64,000 bases of DNA from Suillus spraguei (lineage: Eukaryota > Basidiomycota > Agaricomycetes > Boletales > Suillaceae): the NCBI GenBank assembly GCA_016800925.1, contig JABCPU010000011.1, positions 124,001 through 188,000 of the forward strand, read 5' to 3'. A program made the translations under genes and the position numbers. Below the pieces are notes generated by a model. The model worked only from the letters and a program-made list of their open reading frames with translations. It searched no databases and was not told the origin of the DNA. Below, in pieces: positions 45,060 to 58,200 of the stretch (position 1 is its first letter; the number at the start of each line of letters is the position of its first letter).

Positions 45060-46732
45060 ATGCAGAGGGTATCTGATTCAGTTACGACCATCTTCCACTT
45101 GGAAACTGAGGACAGACGCCTTGCCACCTGCCTGCAAGGGGGTTCAACCACAGTTTACAGCGAAAAGTTCGGGTTGGGGTGGCGTTTTGGGCTGGAGTAT
45201 GCAAAAGGAGGTTGGACTTCTGCTAGAGTGAATGTTTATCTCGACCACACCCATTGCTCGTCGGCGACAGACACTGCAACGGTGACTGTTTGCCTTAAAG
45301 ATGGGTCTGGTTCAGAGGTTCCTCCTTTTGACAGCAGGACGATCTCAATTGCTGACTTTGGCCATGGCCCCGCCGCGCTTATTGCCTCGTTCTGGCCGTC
45401 CGCTATTGTTGCACACCCTTATATGGGGTTTACGGTCACCACTAAAGCAAAATTTGCTCCAGTTATCGCTGACCCCCTCACCAATACTGCGTCTGTTCTC
45501 AGGCAGTCCATGAACAGTGGTGAATTTGCCGACACCAAGTACTATGTCATGTCCAAGCGTAGAACTTGGAGATATTCAGGAGAAACTCGTTTCATATATG
45601 CGAGTGATGCAATTTTAGACCACGGCGCCGGCGTCGCTCCAGTTCTCCCTTGTTGGTGGTTTCTCATCTTGCTTGGTGGACGAATAATAATTAATCTATC
45701 TATTAGCATCTACCACGGAAAATTCTTTACTTGTTCAGCACCAGAGCGAATCTAGGCTGATGAGGGACGCCGAGCGATATGATTATGACCTTGACAGCGA
45801 CCTCGAGGAAGGGGGAACGGAACAAGAAGCACCTAGCCAGCCCCCACCTTATCGTGACAGCCAGAGCTATTCTTCTCGTGAGGCACCTTCCGAGTCCGAT
45901 ATATCTGATATCACTTCCGAAAGTAGTGTTTTAAGTTCGGATGGTGGTGGTGAGTCTGTCTCCTCCCTGCTCCTGGGGTGATCATTCGTACTGAATCTAC
46001 CACCTAGACCTCAACTACACGGAATTACCGGCTCTACGGTCCCCAGGTTTCCGCTCGACAGACACATTGAGGGCTGAGCCGCTGCCTCAACCCTTTTCTC
46101 CGGCCCAGCGAATGGTGCTAGTTCGGAACACGGCATTCGCGACGTAAGCTGCAGTTGCTCTGACTAGCTCAAAATGACTTAAGCTGTTCATGTAGCTGGG
46201 CATCCTACGTATACTATTGCTACACTGGCCAAGTTTCTTTCTACCCTCTGAAGTCCAAAGATCCGCTCAGCCGGCGCAACAATACAACTCAAACTTTACG
46301 CTGTTCTCCCAAGTCGATGTATCGACTCGCCCTTAAGGTTGGTGTATCTCACGTCCTGTCCTTTGTGGCACACAGCTTAACAAGATTCCCGAAGCTTAAG
46401 AATGCACGTTTGGAAGCTCTAGCGTTCCAGGCAATCAAATCTAGTTTATCCAAGAGCAATATCTTGGACGAAGCATTCTCATGGTTTACATCTCAGTACG
46501 CCTTTCTTGTTTTACACCCTGATCCTCATTGATCCACGACCACCACAGGTACCCTGATATTCACAAATTGGAACTAGAACTCCTAATAGAGTCTCGTAGC
46601 GCACCTGAAGTATCGAGTCGTCTGGAGCGAATTATTGGAAGTGTTACCCGAGGAGAAAGACCTTACGCACAAGCCATGCTTCTAGCCTTTTTAGCAAGTT
46701 TGACACAGCAGAAAGCGGGCGGTACACAGTGA
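45060..46732 (+). CDS. MATH/BTB-type protein C (intact)
   Basis: Best-preserved member of the B/C/D subfamily. Exons 45060-45651, 45707-45949, 46047-46143, 46196-46337, 46395-46495, 46549-46732: 452 aa, every junction in phase. The order is an N-terminal MATH-like region (GLGWRFGLEYAKGGWTSARV, RTISIADFGHGPAALIASF, LRQSMNSGEFADTKYYVM), acidic linker (YDYDLDSDLEE), Ser/Pro-rich stretch, and the BTB C-terminal half (FATWASYVYYCYTGQVSFYP, CSPKSMYRLALK) with BACK-like helices (LEALAFQAIKSSLSKSNI, LEAFSWFTSQY-type, RLERIIGSVTRGERP). In the first intron (55 nt) the DNA also reads FLILLGGRII, similar to the BTB segment FFSALLDG of gene E, so that intron may replace part of the BTB fold. Probably a Cullin-3 adaptor-like protein by family, unproven. 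Confidence 0.8.
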
Positions 46733-47573
46733 AGTCATTCTATCACTCCATTAATGTTGTAATTGTAAGTTGTGTTGTCCCAATGTTATCCTTGTGTTCG
46801 CATGTCACCATACATCACGGTCTCCCAACTAAAATGGAAGAGGAAATGTAGTCAATGCTGGACAGCTTCTCACAGCGTTGGTTATGCAGATACCTAGCCA
46901 GAATTAGACCAGATAGCGTCACTGACCATCGTTAGGTGTTGATTGTCGCCGGGTTTGTCAATGTTCATTATGTGGGCGTGTGGCACAATCCTTGCATTAA
47001 TCATATTGTACCATCAACCTACTATCACGTTCACTGTTACTGATGGGTTGCTTAACGACTTTACGTGCACATGTTGTCGAACTGATGGGATGCCTATTAG
47101 TAACTCACTGGCGGTTTTCAATCTGCTCAGTGCTATTCTGAGACGAGTAGTTGCTCCAGCATATTTAGAATGTTGTTTATGGCCTGCTTGGCGGTGAAAG
47201 TCAGATATTTTGACAGAGGTTGAATGTTGCTCAATGACAAACACCCGTCGATGGCTTCCCGCCTGCCCTGGAGGAGCTCGAGCACTCAAGTACTCAGGCC
47301 CGAGTGACGATTTGTCATCGAATAACGTTTAACTCCGCCTGAAGCCACCAGACTTTTGTACGTCTACGACTAGCCATAGAGTCGGCCACTTCTCGCTTGG
47401 CGAGTATCTCGCGTGTTGTCAAAAATTGGAATTCTACTCACTGGTGACTGTTAGCGATCTACTACGGGATACTAGTCACTCCTAAATATAGAGGCGTGAC
47501 ACTGCCTCAGGCTTCAATAGATAAGAGACTCTCAGACAAGCGCCTAAGCATTCTCCTGTTGTTTTCTTTCTCC
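46733..47573. other. Spacer with 3' relic of an A-like gene
   Basis: 46820-46920 matches the 3' end of gene A (34555-34660; CTGGACAG, TTATGCAGATACCT), showing remnants of another MATH/BTB copy of the A type. 46930-47220 matches 34690-34930. No intact ORF. Confidence 0.6.
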
Positions 47574-49276
47574 ATGCAGAGGGTATCTGATTCAGTCACG
47601 TCCATCTTCTGCTTGGAAACTGAGGATGAACGCCTTGCTACTTGCCTGCAAGGGGGTTCAACCATAGTTTACAGCGAAAAGTTCGGGTTGGGGTGGCGTT
47701 TTGGACTGCAGTATGCAAAAGGAGGTTGGGCTTTTGCTAAAGTGAAGGTTTACCTTGATCACACCCATTGCTCGTCGGCGACAGACGCCGCAACGGTGAC
47801 TATTTGCCTTAAAGATGGGTCTGGTTCCGAGGTTTCTCCTTTTGACAGCAGGACGATCTCAATTGCTGACTTTGGTCATGGGCCCCCGCACTTATTGGCT
47901 CGTTCTCGCCGGCCACTATTGTCGCACACCCTTATTTGTGGTTTACGGTCACCACTAAAGCAAAATTTGCTCCAGTTATCGCTGATCCCCTCACCAATAC
48001 TGCGTTTGCTCTCAGGCAGTCCATGAACAGCGGTGAATTTGCCGACACCAAGTACTATGTCGTGTCCAAGCGTAAAACTTGGAGATATTCAGGAGAAACA
48101 CGTTTCATATATGCGAGCGATGCAGTTTTAGACCACGGCGCTGGCGTTGCGCCAGTTCTCCCTTGTTGGTGGTTTCTTATATTACCTGGTGAACGAATAA
48201 TAATAGGTCTATCTTTTAGCATCTACCACAGAAAATTCTTTACTCGTTCACCACCAGAGCGAATCTGGGCTGATGAGGGACGCTGAGCGATATGATTATG
48301 ACCTTGACAGTGACCTCGAGGATGGGGAGGTGAAAGAGAAAGAGAAACCAAACTCGAAGGGAACAGAACAAGGGGCACCCAGTAGTCAGCCCCCACCTTA
48401 TCGTTATAGCCAAAGTTATCCCTCTTTGGCGGCACCTTCCGAGTTCGATGAATCTGATACTACTTCTGATAGCAGTGGTTTAAGTTCGGATGGTGATGGT
48501 GAATCTATTTTCTTCTCCCTGCACTAGGCGATCACTCATACTGAGTCTGCTACTTACTAGACCTCAGCTGGACAGAATGGCCTCTGCAGTCTCCAGGTTT
48601 CCGCTCGACGGACACATTGAGGGCTGAGCCGCCGCCTCAACCCTTTTCTCCGACCCAACGAATGGTGTTGGTTCGGAACACGGCATTCGCAACGTAAGCT
48701 ACAGCTACTTTGACTAGCTCAGAATGACTCAAGCTGTTCGTGCAGTTGGACATGCTACGTATATTATTGCTACACCGGCCAAGTTTCTTTCTACCCTTGA
48801 AGTCCAAAGATCCGCTCAGCCGGCGCAACAATACAACTCAAAATTTACGCTGCTCTCCCAAGTCGATGTACCGACTCGCCCTTAAGGTTGGTGTATCTCG
48901 CATCCTTTGTGGCACACAGCTTGACAAGAATCCTAAAGCTTAAGAATGCACGTTTGGAAGCTCTGGCGTTCCAGGCAATCAAATCTAGTTTATCCGAGAG
49001 CAATATCTTGTATGAGGCATTCTCATGGTTTACAGCTCAGTACGCCTTTCTTGTTTTACATCCTGATCCTCGTTGATCTTCAATTATTACAGGTACCCCG
49101 ACATTCACAAAATGCAATTAGAACTCCTAATAGAGTTTCGTAGTGCACCTGAAGTATCAAGTCGTCTGGAGCGGATTATTGGAAGTGTCTCCAGAGGAGA
49201 AAGACCTTATGCACAAGCCATGCTTCTAGCCTTTTTAGCAGGTTTGACACAACAGAGAGCGGGCGGTACACAGTGA
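47574..49276 (+). pseudogene. MATH/BTB-type protein D (frameshift)
   Basis: Same layout as C (ATG 47574, stop 49276). A 2-nt deletion near 47884-47892 (GGGCCCCCGCAC against GGCCCCGCCGCGC in C) shifts the frame inside FGHGPP; the original frame then stops at 48026. The rest of the coding sequence is kept in the other frame (MWFTVTTKAKFAPVIADPL, ADTKYYVVSKRKTW, YDYDLDSDLEDGE, YIYYCYTGQVSFYPLK, CSPKSMYRLALK, RLERIIGSVSRGERPYAQA). No other disabling change was noticed, so decay is recent. Confidence 0.78.
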
Positions 49277-51125
49277 AGTCATTCTATTACTCCATCAATG
49301 TTGTAATTGTAAGTCATGTTGTCCCAATGCTGTCCTTGTGTTATCTTGTCTTTCGCATCTCATCATGCGTCACGGTGTTGTATTATTCAAGTTATTATAA
49401 ACTAGCCTAGAACTTGTCATGTATATGCAAGGTTTGTCGACCTACTGTAACGTTTACTACCGCTACCACTTGCTTGACAAAAGTGACGCATGTCGAAAGA
49501 TCGCTTGCTATTTGGAATGATGTATGTAGCATTTGCCCTTTCAGAACGGCGATCTGGTACAAGGCTATGAGAAACTTGAGACCAAACAGATAAGCTTGAG
49601 GTGAGTGAGCCCGACGAGGCACTCGATGCCACCCAACAGAGCTTGCTGGTGCTTCTCGGAAGTGGCCATCTGTAGGTTGGGTTAGTAGAACGCCACGTGT
49701 ATTAGAAAAATTGACAGCGTGAACCTTTGCAAGCAGGGTTTTGTACTTCGCAACCTCATCGCTATCATCACCAGACACGCTACTGCCTTCGTCATCAGGA
49801 CCTAACGGAGCCGATGCTGGACTCCACTTCCATTCCCTTCAGTCTTGATACTCTTTTTGCTCCTTTTTGGGTTCTTGGCGAGTTGTGAAGGTGACAAGCT
49901 TGTGCTTCCGCTCCCTTACCGCGGGCTTTGCAATCCCTAACGACATCTTCCTTGGTATCGTTTTGAAAATGAGAAGGTCCGTCTTAGGGATCTTGCATGA
50001 ACAACAAAGCATAAACTTGTCGATGAAGACATCAAGCAGTTCCCGGAGGCGTCATGGATGCCGTTGATGATGTAGCATTCATTCTTGTCATCAAAAGAGG
50101 TCTGTGCACCGAGTTCACAGCCGAAGATTGGTAGGGTATGTAGAAGGGTAATACACAACATCCGTCATGTTAGGGACGAAAGTTTAAATGACATTGCCTT
50201 TGCCCTCGATTTTAGTGAAAAGGGGTATATGGTAGCGGTAAAACTTACCATCGACATCGTGACGAATATTCACAATTCCCGTGGAAGCCATGCTGGGCAG
50301 ATATAGTGTTACGGTTAGTTGATTGACAGCATGTGGAAGAGAATACCAGGAAACAGCGTGCGATATTTGTGGACCTTTTCTGAAACAAACACGTATTTTC
50401 CTAGAGGTCAAAGTTTCGAAGCATTAAATGAAGCCTTCTGAGCATGGGACAGGTGAGCAGACGTAGTTAGAGGCAAATAAGTTTATATAGCAGGATGACT
50501 CAGACATGAATACTAGCTCATGGCTCTTAGTTCCCAGGGGTGGGCGTTGGCGACGTGAGGATGGGTCTGAAATGGGCGGTCTGGGTAAAAGTCTGCACAG
50601 ACAGGTCTGTGTCTGCCACCAGGTCTGGCCGCACGCTACCCCGCTACCTGCTGCCCACTACTGTCACAAATTCAAGTCGCCTGCCGCTGTCACACGTTGT
50701 CACCATGAACGTCTAATCCTGCCATGCAGCAGCATACTAGATGGGCGGACGGGAAGACCATCGGCAGGCAGGGAGATGGGCGGGCAGGAAAGAGACAATG
50801 GAAGGAGCAGGGTATTGACATTGCCCAATTAGGACAGAGTGCAGGCAGCGAGGACTTCAGGCCGCGGGCGCTGTGTGGACACTGGCGGTGTGGTGTAAGT
50901 ACGAGCACTTTTATCATCTCAACTCTGCTTGAATGACCAGCCTGATCAATCGATCCTAGACACAGACCTGGCCTGATCCGAGACTTGATGTCTGCACAAA
51001 CATGCGCCCAGACCGGCCGTAATTCAAGGTTACATAATGTTGACTAATTGTATCACGTGCCTCTATTTGAGGGGCACGTCGATGTAGGGTCTTCTGGCGG
51101 CATCCTCCGCTCATCTTCCTCTAAC
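49277..51125. other. Intergenic region between D and E
   Basis: 49277-49610 is the D flank, shared with 36780-37090. 49775-49965 is the dispersed fragment shared with 44610-44785. 50510-51030 is a GC-rich segment full of GGTCTG/CAGACC words, which may be an unidentified repeat. No gene recognised. Confidence 0.5.
49775..49965. repeat. Dispersed fragment, copy 2 (partner 44610-44785)
   Basis: See the partner at 44610-44785. The minus strand around 49400-49780 is open (GDDSDEVAKYKTLLAKVHAV) but not recognised. Confidence 0.65.
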
Positions 51126-52933
51126 ATGCAGAGGGTACCCGATGCAGTGACATCAATATTTCATTTGGACACTGAAGACAAAATTCTTGCTGCCTGCCTG
51201 AAGGGAGATTCAACTGGCATAGTTTACAGCGAACAGTTTGGATTGGGATGGCGTTTTGGGCTGCAGTACACAAAAAGAGCCTGGATTTTTACTAGAGTAA
51301 AGGTTTACCTTGATCACATCCATTGCATTTCGGAGACAGATACCGCTGCGGTGACTGTTTGCCTCAAAGATGGGCCTGCTTCAGAGGGTCCTTCCTTTGA
51401 TAGGAGGACGGTCTCGATTGCTGACTTCGGCCATGGTTCCCCCGCACTTCTTGGCTCTTTCTCGCCATCCAGGATAATTGCACACCCCTACTTGGGGCTT
51501 ACGGTCACCGCGAAAGTTAAAATCGTTCAAGCTATCGCCGACCCTCTCCCCGGTACCGCATCTGCTCTCAGACAGTCCATGAATGATGGTACATTCATCG
51601 ACACAAAGTACTATGCTATCACAAAGCATAGTGGGAATGGGAGATCTCCAGCAAAAACTCGTGTCCTATACGCAAATCATGCACTCCTATCACAGGACGT
51701 TGATGTCTGGCAACTCGGGCCCCTTCCTCGTAGATTCTCGAGTTTCGTCGTCTTGCACATCGTCACATGTCTCTTACTCCCGTCTATTTGCGCTCACATC
51801 TCATATACCAGCCAATATTTCCTCTTGCTGTTGCACTTCCTAGCGAGCATCACTTGGTGGCTTGTACGACGCCGCGCGCTCCCCCTGCGCGAGTTCTTTT
51901 CTGCACTGCTCGATGGACAAACGACACTTTCACATACGGATCGTTTACTCATGGAATATCAAAGCGAGTCTAGCCTTACCAGGGACGTCGAACAACTTGA
52001 TTATGACCTGGATAGTGACTTCGATGAGGAGGAAGAAAATGAGGATGCCAAAGAAGGACGAGAGGCGTGGCCTAGTACACCTTTGCCTTATAATCCTTAT
52101 CGTGATTCCCTCGGGACGGCACCTATTCTGTCCGATTCAGATGTATCTGATACTGCTTCTAGTAGTGCTCTAAGCTCGGATGACAACCGTGATGGTGACT
52201 TGGTCTCTTTTTCCTTGCGGGTGTGACGTGCTGAGTCTACCCCTTAGACCTCAATTCCACAGTTTATGCAGTTGGGTCACTGCCTCCAGATTCCGGCTCG
52301 ACGGACACATTAGTTCCTGAACGGCTACTTCTACCCTCCCCTCCTGCCCAACGAATGGTGCTAGTTCGGAATACAGCATTTCCAACGTACGTCGCATCTA
52401 CTCTGATTAACTCAATATGACTCAAACCACTTTTGCAGCTGGGAGTCCTACGTATACTATTGCTACACTGGCCAGGTCTCCTTCTACCCTCTGAAGTCCA
52501 AGGATCCATACAGCCGACGTGATAAGACCACCGAGACTCCGCGCTGCTCTCCCAAGTCAATGTACCGACTCGCAGTCAAGGTTGGTACAGCTTTCTTACT
52601 CATGGTACACATATTAACAAGAGTCCCGAAGCTGAAGCACACACGTTTAGAAGCTCTGGCATTCCAGGCAATCAAGTCCAACTTGTCTGAGAGCAATATC
52701 TTGGACGAGGCGTTCTCACAGTTTACAGCTCAGTATGAGGTCTTTTTTATAATGCGTCCTCGTTGATTGTCGATTAATACAGGTACTCCGATATTCGACA
52801 AATGGAACTAGAATTCCTAGCGGAATTCAGAAGTGCTGTTAAAGTGGCAGTTCCTCTGCAGCGGATTGTTGATGCAGTTGCCCAGGGAGAAATGCCTATG
52901 CACGTGCTATGCTTCATGCCTTCTTGCGTTTGA
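51126..52933 (+). CDS. MATH/BTB-type protein E (altered C-terminus)
   Basis: Diverged member. Exons 51126-52194, 52272-52386, 52439-52580, 52632-52732, 52783-52933: 525 aa, phases consistent. The N-terminal MATH-like region (GLGWRFGLQYTKRAWIFTRV, RTVSIADFGHGSPALLGSF) and BTB start (FIDTKYYAI, RVLYANHALLS) are followed by a hydrophobic stretch (FVVLHIVTCLLLPSICA, YFLLLLHFLASITWWLV) before REFFSALLDGQ. Paralogues have an intron near this place, so the stretch may be an unrecognised intron (possible donor GTAGAT near 51731) rather than membrane helices. The acidic linker, TWESYVYYCYTGQVSFYP and CSPKSMYRLAVK follow. Near 52885-52900 one base is missing relative to C and D, replacing the last ~20 residues and ending at 52933. 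Confidence 0.72.
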
Positions 52934-55235
52934 CACGGTTTGAGGCAGGTGGTACGCAATGAAGCCGCAGCGGTTAACTGAGCGTTGTGCTTTTAAGTTG
53001 AGTTCTTGTTTTTTTATTACGTCTCGTCATACTTGCTCTACTGTCGTACGTTGTAGTGTTGTACCATTATGAATCACAACTCGATACACATACATATCTA
53101 GGCCTCGATTGTGTGGTGTGTCCGTGTGGAACCCTGATCAATGCTCAATCATGGAGCAGAAAAATACTGACCGTAACAATTTGCCTGATGTCGCCGACCC
53201 GGGAGCACTCATGGACTCCAGTATATAGGTTTATGTAACATGGATGATAGATACAGGATGTGAAAAAGAAATGGCACTGCGAATTTGACTTTACAAATTG
53301 ACACTGGAATTTCAATCGTTTAATGCATAGCGACGCTCACACACAGTAGGACATACCATTTAGTGAGGGAGACCGCCCCGCGTAACAATGTCGGCCTTGG
53401 TCTGATTGCTGTTCAGAGAGCAAAACGAGTAGTCAGTCAAGGTTACTACCACTTTCAAACCGCTTTAGCTGGCTTCTACTGCTTCTTGGAACTGTATAGC
53501 GTAAATTGCTTTACAGTCCCAAGAAGCAACACCACTCCAGCTACATACAGTCTGGTCGTTGCCTGCCCAGTTGTAATCCCATCTGCTGGCATCGACTTGG
53601 AGATGCGCACGTTCTCTATGACATCTAATTTCGTTGGGCTACTGGACCTCACGGAACCTGCTAGTATTGTAGCTTTTTCAACATCCTCTGAGGGCTATCG
53701 ACCGTCCTGACAACCATGTCATCTAACACAGGTTTCTGTCCTAAGGACTAAGAATGCGACCTCACAAGATGAAATATATATAAAAACTCACAAAGCACGA
53801 GTTGTCCTTCACGGCGGCTTAATTTAGCCCTATTTTTGATGCATTGGTGGCTCGAGGCATAAAGGAGGAAGCAGGCGAACTAGAAACTGCGGTGCTGCCT
53901 CCGCTTCCAGTTGGCGATGTGTTCCGAGAACGAGGGAATGATGATCTCGATCGAGGACCTGTATGATGTTAGGGCATTGTGATAGAGAGTAGCCGGCTAG
54001 TGAAGATGCATAGGTGCTGGTGAGCACTATGAACTGCACAAGGAGCCAAGTCTCGACCTCCGTGAAAAATGCAACATCGATCGTCAAGAGAGGTTTGGGC
54101 ATAGACGTAATATCCGAGAAATGATCTTTGTGACGAGCGATTTCCGCTAAAAAGTCCACCAGTCACAGCAGAAGGCTGCCCGCTTCCAATCTTTGCATAC
54201 AGTCGATCTGTACCACAAACTGGGTATCCCACAGCAACGTCCAACATCTCCTGGTCAACAGAAGGATGTGAGCAACAAGTGCTCGTCTTTGGGCAAGCAG
54301 TAGATGAATATCTCCGAAAGAATTTCGGTGTGCAGCGCCAAATAGCTGGTGAAAATCTCGTGTGCGAAATTCTGGAAGGAGTCGGGGGTTTCAAGGTCTG
54401 GCATCGGTCGTTATCAATAAATGACTCGATACGACCGCTACAGAATTGACAATGGATCACTTGTGAATGCGCGAGCTGAAGTGAATGATTGTTATATTAT
54501 ATTCCGACACCAGTTCTACCTAGCACTTACAATATTCTGCAGCGCAGCAATGGTATCTGAGATCGCTGATACATCGACTTTTGAGTTGAATGTTTGCATC
54601 CTTGTTGGTGGAAAAGTGAACGAGTTTGAAGGGTAATTAATTACTGATCGAAAGAGATGAGATCAAGCACTTTGAGCGCTAAGTCACGGTTTATCGTGAC
54701 GGAAGTTCTGAAGATGTCCGAGACCTGCGGCTGAGAGCGAAGCCAGCACTGAGTGTCACAGGAGTTCTGGCATCGATTTCGAGGGCAGATGACCTGACTT
54801 TATACATTCGTGAGTGGCTCATCAACAGCCAAACTGAAGGATACGTGAAAGGAGGGATGAGGTGAATGAAAACAAAGGGATGAAGTCTCATGAAGGGGGT
54901 GGCCAATGAAAGTTTTATGAAACGTCTTCTAGACATATCAATCAATCAGACAACAATAATGACTAACGTTCATTCTCTAATGTCAGTCCGTAGTATTATA
55001 AGGTTTGATTGTGTTGTATTGATCAAACTATGGAAAGCCAGACAACCGCGCTCAATTTTTGGTGTGCATGCTTCTCCCGACACACCATATAAGGTATACG
55101 CTTCTACGGGACACCTGCCACCGCGAATCACAAGCGGCAGTTTGCGAGAGATTATTGGACTAAGAAAAATCAATGACATAGTACAAATGTAACAAAACAT
55201 GAGTGTGACGACATTAGGATACCGCGAGTTCAATA
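52934..55235. other. Intergenic region without recognised gene
   Basis: A 115-aa plus-strand ORF (53363-53710) and minus ORFs at 53830-54460 show no family features. Otherwise AT-rich. Nothing supported. Confidence 0.4.
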
Positions 55236-58200
55236 TCACGCTTGCCTCCCATATGCCTCCAACTCGAAACCAGACCATTCACAATAATGGTTGCACACAT
55301 GTTTCTTCTCAAACTGGCTCACCACGTCTTCAATATTTCCATCACCGAAAATATCGTTGCCTTCAGAAATGGACCTGGAATGAATATGAATAGATAGTTG
55401 AAAGTAAGGTCACAGCTGGGGTACAATACGGGTGTGTTAATATTTGTGGGTCTGTCAGCAACTCCGTGCTACCTGTGGTAATACACCATGTCAGCCAGCA
55501 AAACAAACACGAGTAAGAGTAACTTTTACACACCTTGATAGTCGGACATATATGCCAATCCCCCTGTCTTCTCATACTGAATGTGTTGAGTAAATGCCAA
55601 GAAAAGTGCTGTACTGTACCCATCCTTGCCAGGATCAAGGAGAGGATCACAGTCTGTGTTGTGAATGAATTTCACGAAGGCGTCCGGCCCACCTGGAATG
55701 AGCTCCTCTAAAGAAATGCAGCACGGACAGAGCATGGTTTAGCACCCGGTTTAGCAACAATCATCTGGCCAGGTAGGAAGGACAGTGCGAGTCCAGCATG
55801 AATAAAATGAAGATGTGGAATGTCAAAAGGAGGGGGGGTTGACGAGGCTGCGACACAACAGTTAACGAAGGCATAGGTGAGATCTAACAATGAATTTGCC
55901 CAGTACAGGACATTAGCTTCCTTGAACTGCTTGGACAATTCGTTGGCCACAGCGTAGCGTCCGACTTTGTATGTGCCTGCCGATGGTCCATTTGGAGGAA
56001 ATAAATATCTTGATGAAAGGTCTCTTGACTACAACTTTCTGATGCGGGGTTGAACCTAGTCTGGTTGTAGGAATGTGTGACGCGAGTGTTAACCACCCAG
56101 GATGGGCAGTCTTGAATCCACCTCAGCCAATGAGGTTGGCAGAGGATGTGTTGACTGTCAGTTGCCCAGTTGCCGATTCTGCAGTATGCAATGTGAACGA
56201 CTGATACTTGCTATTTTCCAGGATTTCGGACATTGGATGAGTAGCAATCCAGTACAGCTGGACATTTTCGTTCTGCAGATCATACACTTTGAAGGGACAT
56301 TAGCGCCACGAACAATATACTCAAGATCTGGAACTCACCACTCTGTGCATCTACATTTGCTATTCTGCCAGATTGGAGTGCTTCTTTCAACTCATTACAA
56401 TCGGGTGACCGAAAGAAAGCAGCCTTCTTTAGTGGTGGTGATGTAGATGAGGATGTCGAACTCAGGCTGCTGGCTGTACGGAGGTGGGTCCTCTTTGAGG
56501 GAAGCGGTACCCCAATGGCAATGTAGTCTTCGCCCTGGAAGACATCAATGGAGGCTTTCGAGACAGCTGTAGTAGCCATTGGAGCTTGGCGGGTAGCGTC
56601 ATCCTACAAGAGTCCCAAGTCAGCCTAGATGCATTAGAAAAAGTAGTAGCATTACCTCTTCAGCTCGCTCAGTCCATTTTCCATATTTGTGCCACTGGCT
56701 CTCAGGTACGATGACCATGAGTGCAAACTGTTTCGTCTTGAATATTGGTGGTTTTAAGCCTTTACGTCCAGCTTGAACACATTGGGAGTAAAAATATGGC
56801 TCGCATGCATGATGACCCAATAGATCCACCCATCGTGAGTCTCGGACGATGAATTCTTCATACTGCCACTGAAAGGCAGGACAGAATGATTGAATCCTTG
56901 GCCAAACGGTATCAAGGGCTATTTTGATCAGACCTGGGGCATCAATTTGAGCGTCTATATCCTTTTTTCTTTCACAGATACTCTGGATGTTGCAGTATTA
57001 ATGGTTGCATTGTGATAAAGTAGTTGAACACATACCCCAAAAGGTGTACCATGCCCACCCTTCTTCTGGCTACCTCCCTCATTAACAGCCAAAATTTCAA
57101 GTGAGATCATTTGAGATGGAGGAGGAGCATAAGATAGTTTTGCCCAACGATCACACTCCGAGTGATAGTATGGTGTGGCGTATATCCAGTGGAACTATGC
57201 AGAGTTTTCTGCGATTATGGTTGCCACAATGATGGAACACTAATGTCAGGCCCTGCAGGAAACTTGGATTGTCCATGGGACAAAGGTATCACTGGTGGTG
57301 GATTGACTGACACTTGGAAAATCAGACCAGATTTCGTTACACCAGGTAATTGATACAATGACTTACATTTTCTTTGGCCTGCATTCACTGACTGCCGAAT
57401 GACATGTGGATCTGGAGGGCCTCGAACAGCAAAGCCAGAACTACCACCACTGGCAGAGCCTGGAGTAGGGCAAACTGAAAATGCTTGTTAGTTATAGACA
57501 CTGCGCCAGAACTTGACTTACCAGCAGGTCGCACAGATGTTGCTGCCTTCTTTTGATAGTGTTCATGGCAGAGACTGCTGTAAAGATACAACCTAGCTTG
57601 GGCTGTAGATAAACCACTCCCTAAACTAGTATGTTAGTCTTGCGCTCCGTCTAGTCTGCTTCACTTGTAAGAACAAGAGCGTTCGACCCTAAAGGGGGAT
57701 GCCTATTTAGTATGGTCAAGTTCGAGTCTAACTTATTTGCAAAACAAGCGTCGAAGTCAGCAGTAAGTTGCCGCGGTCAGTGATGATACCGCCAGAACTA
57801 CCGTCGTCGAGATAAAGTCAGTAACAGTTGCATCTAGCAAGCGATGTCGAGCGGTGGTCTCAGCGGTAGCGGTAAGGTTGCGAGCGGTGCAATGAAACAG
57901 TAAAGAAGTCTGCAGTACTTTCAGCGGTAAAGTAGCGGAGTGTGAGAAGTTCAGTCAAAAGTAACAATCAAAAGTCCAGCAGTATGCCAGCGGTAATGGA
58001 GAACGAGCGTGATGTATTAATGAGTGGTAAGGAAACTTTAAAGACCAAGTCCACTACTGGGTAGATCCAGAGCTAGACAATAATCCTGACCTATAGTACG
58101 TGCAATGGGGTAAAATCAGGTACTGTATCATGTGGGGTACATGGTGCTTATATCCTAATTCGTATGTACTCGGAATACTCTAGGCGAGATCAGTAGCGCT

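Noticed and set aside
50510..51030. GC-rich GGTCTG/CAGACC segment considered as an LTR or gene
   Set aside because: No terminal repeats, no second copy in the window and no protein-like ORF; only noted as possible repeat.
53363..53710. 115-codon plus ORF
   Set aside because: No ATG context, homologue-like motif or splice continuation; kept only as unannotated region.
42690..55050. About 26-bp similarity (CTATGGAAAGCCAGAC...) between ~42700 and ~55020
   Set aside because: Too short and no similarity on either side.
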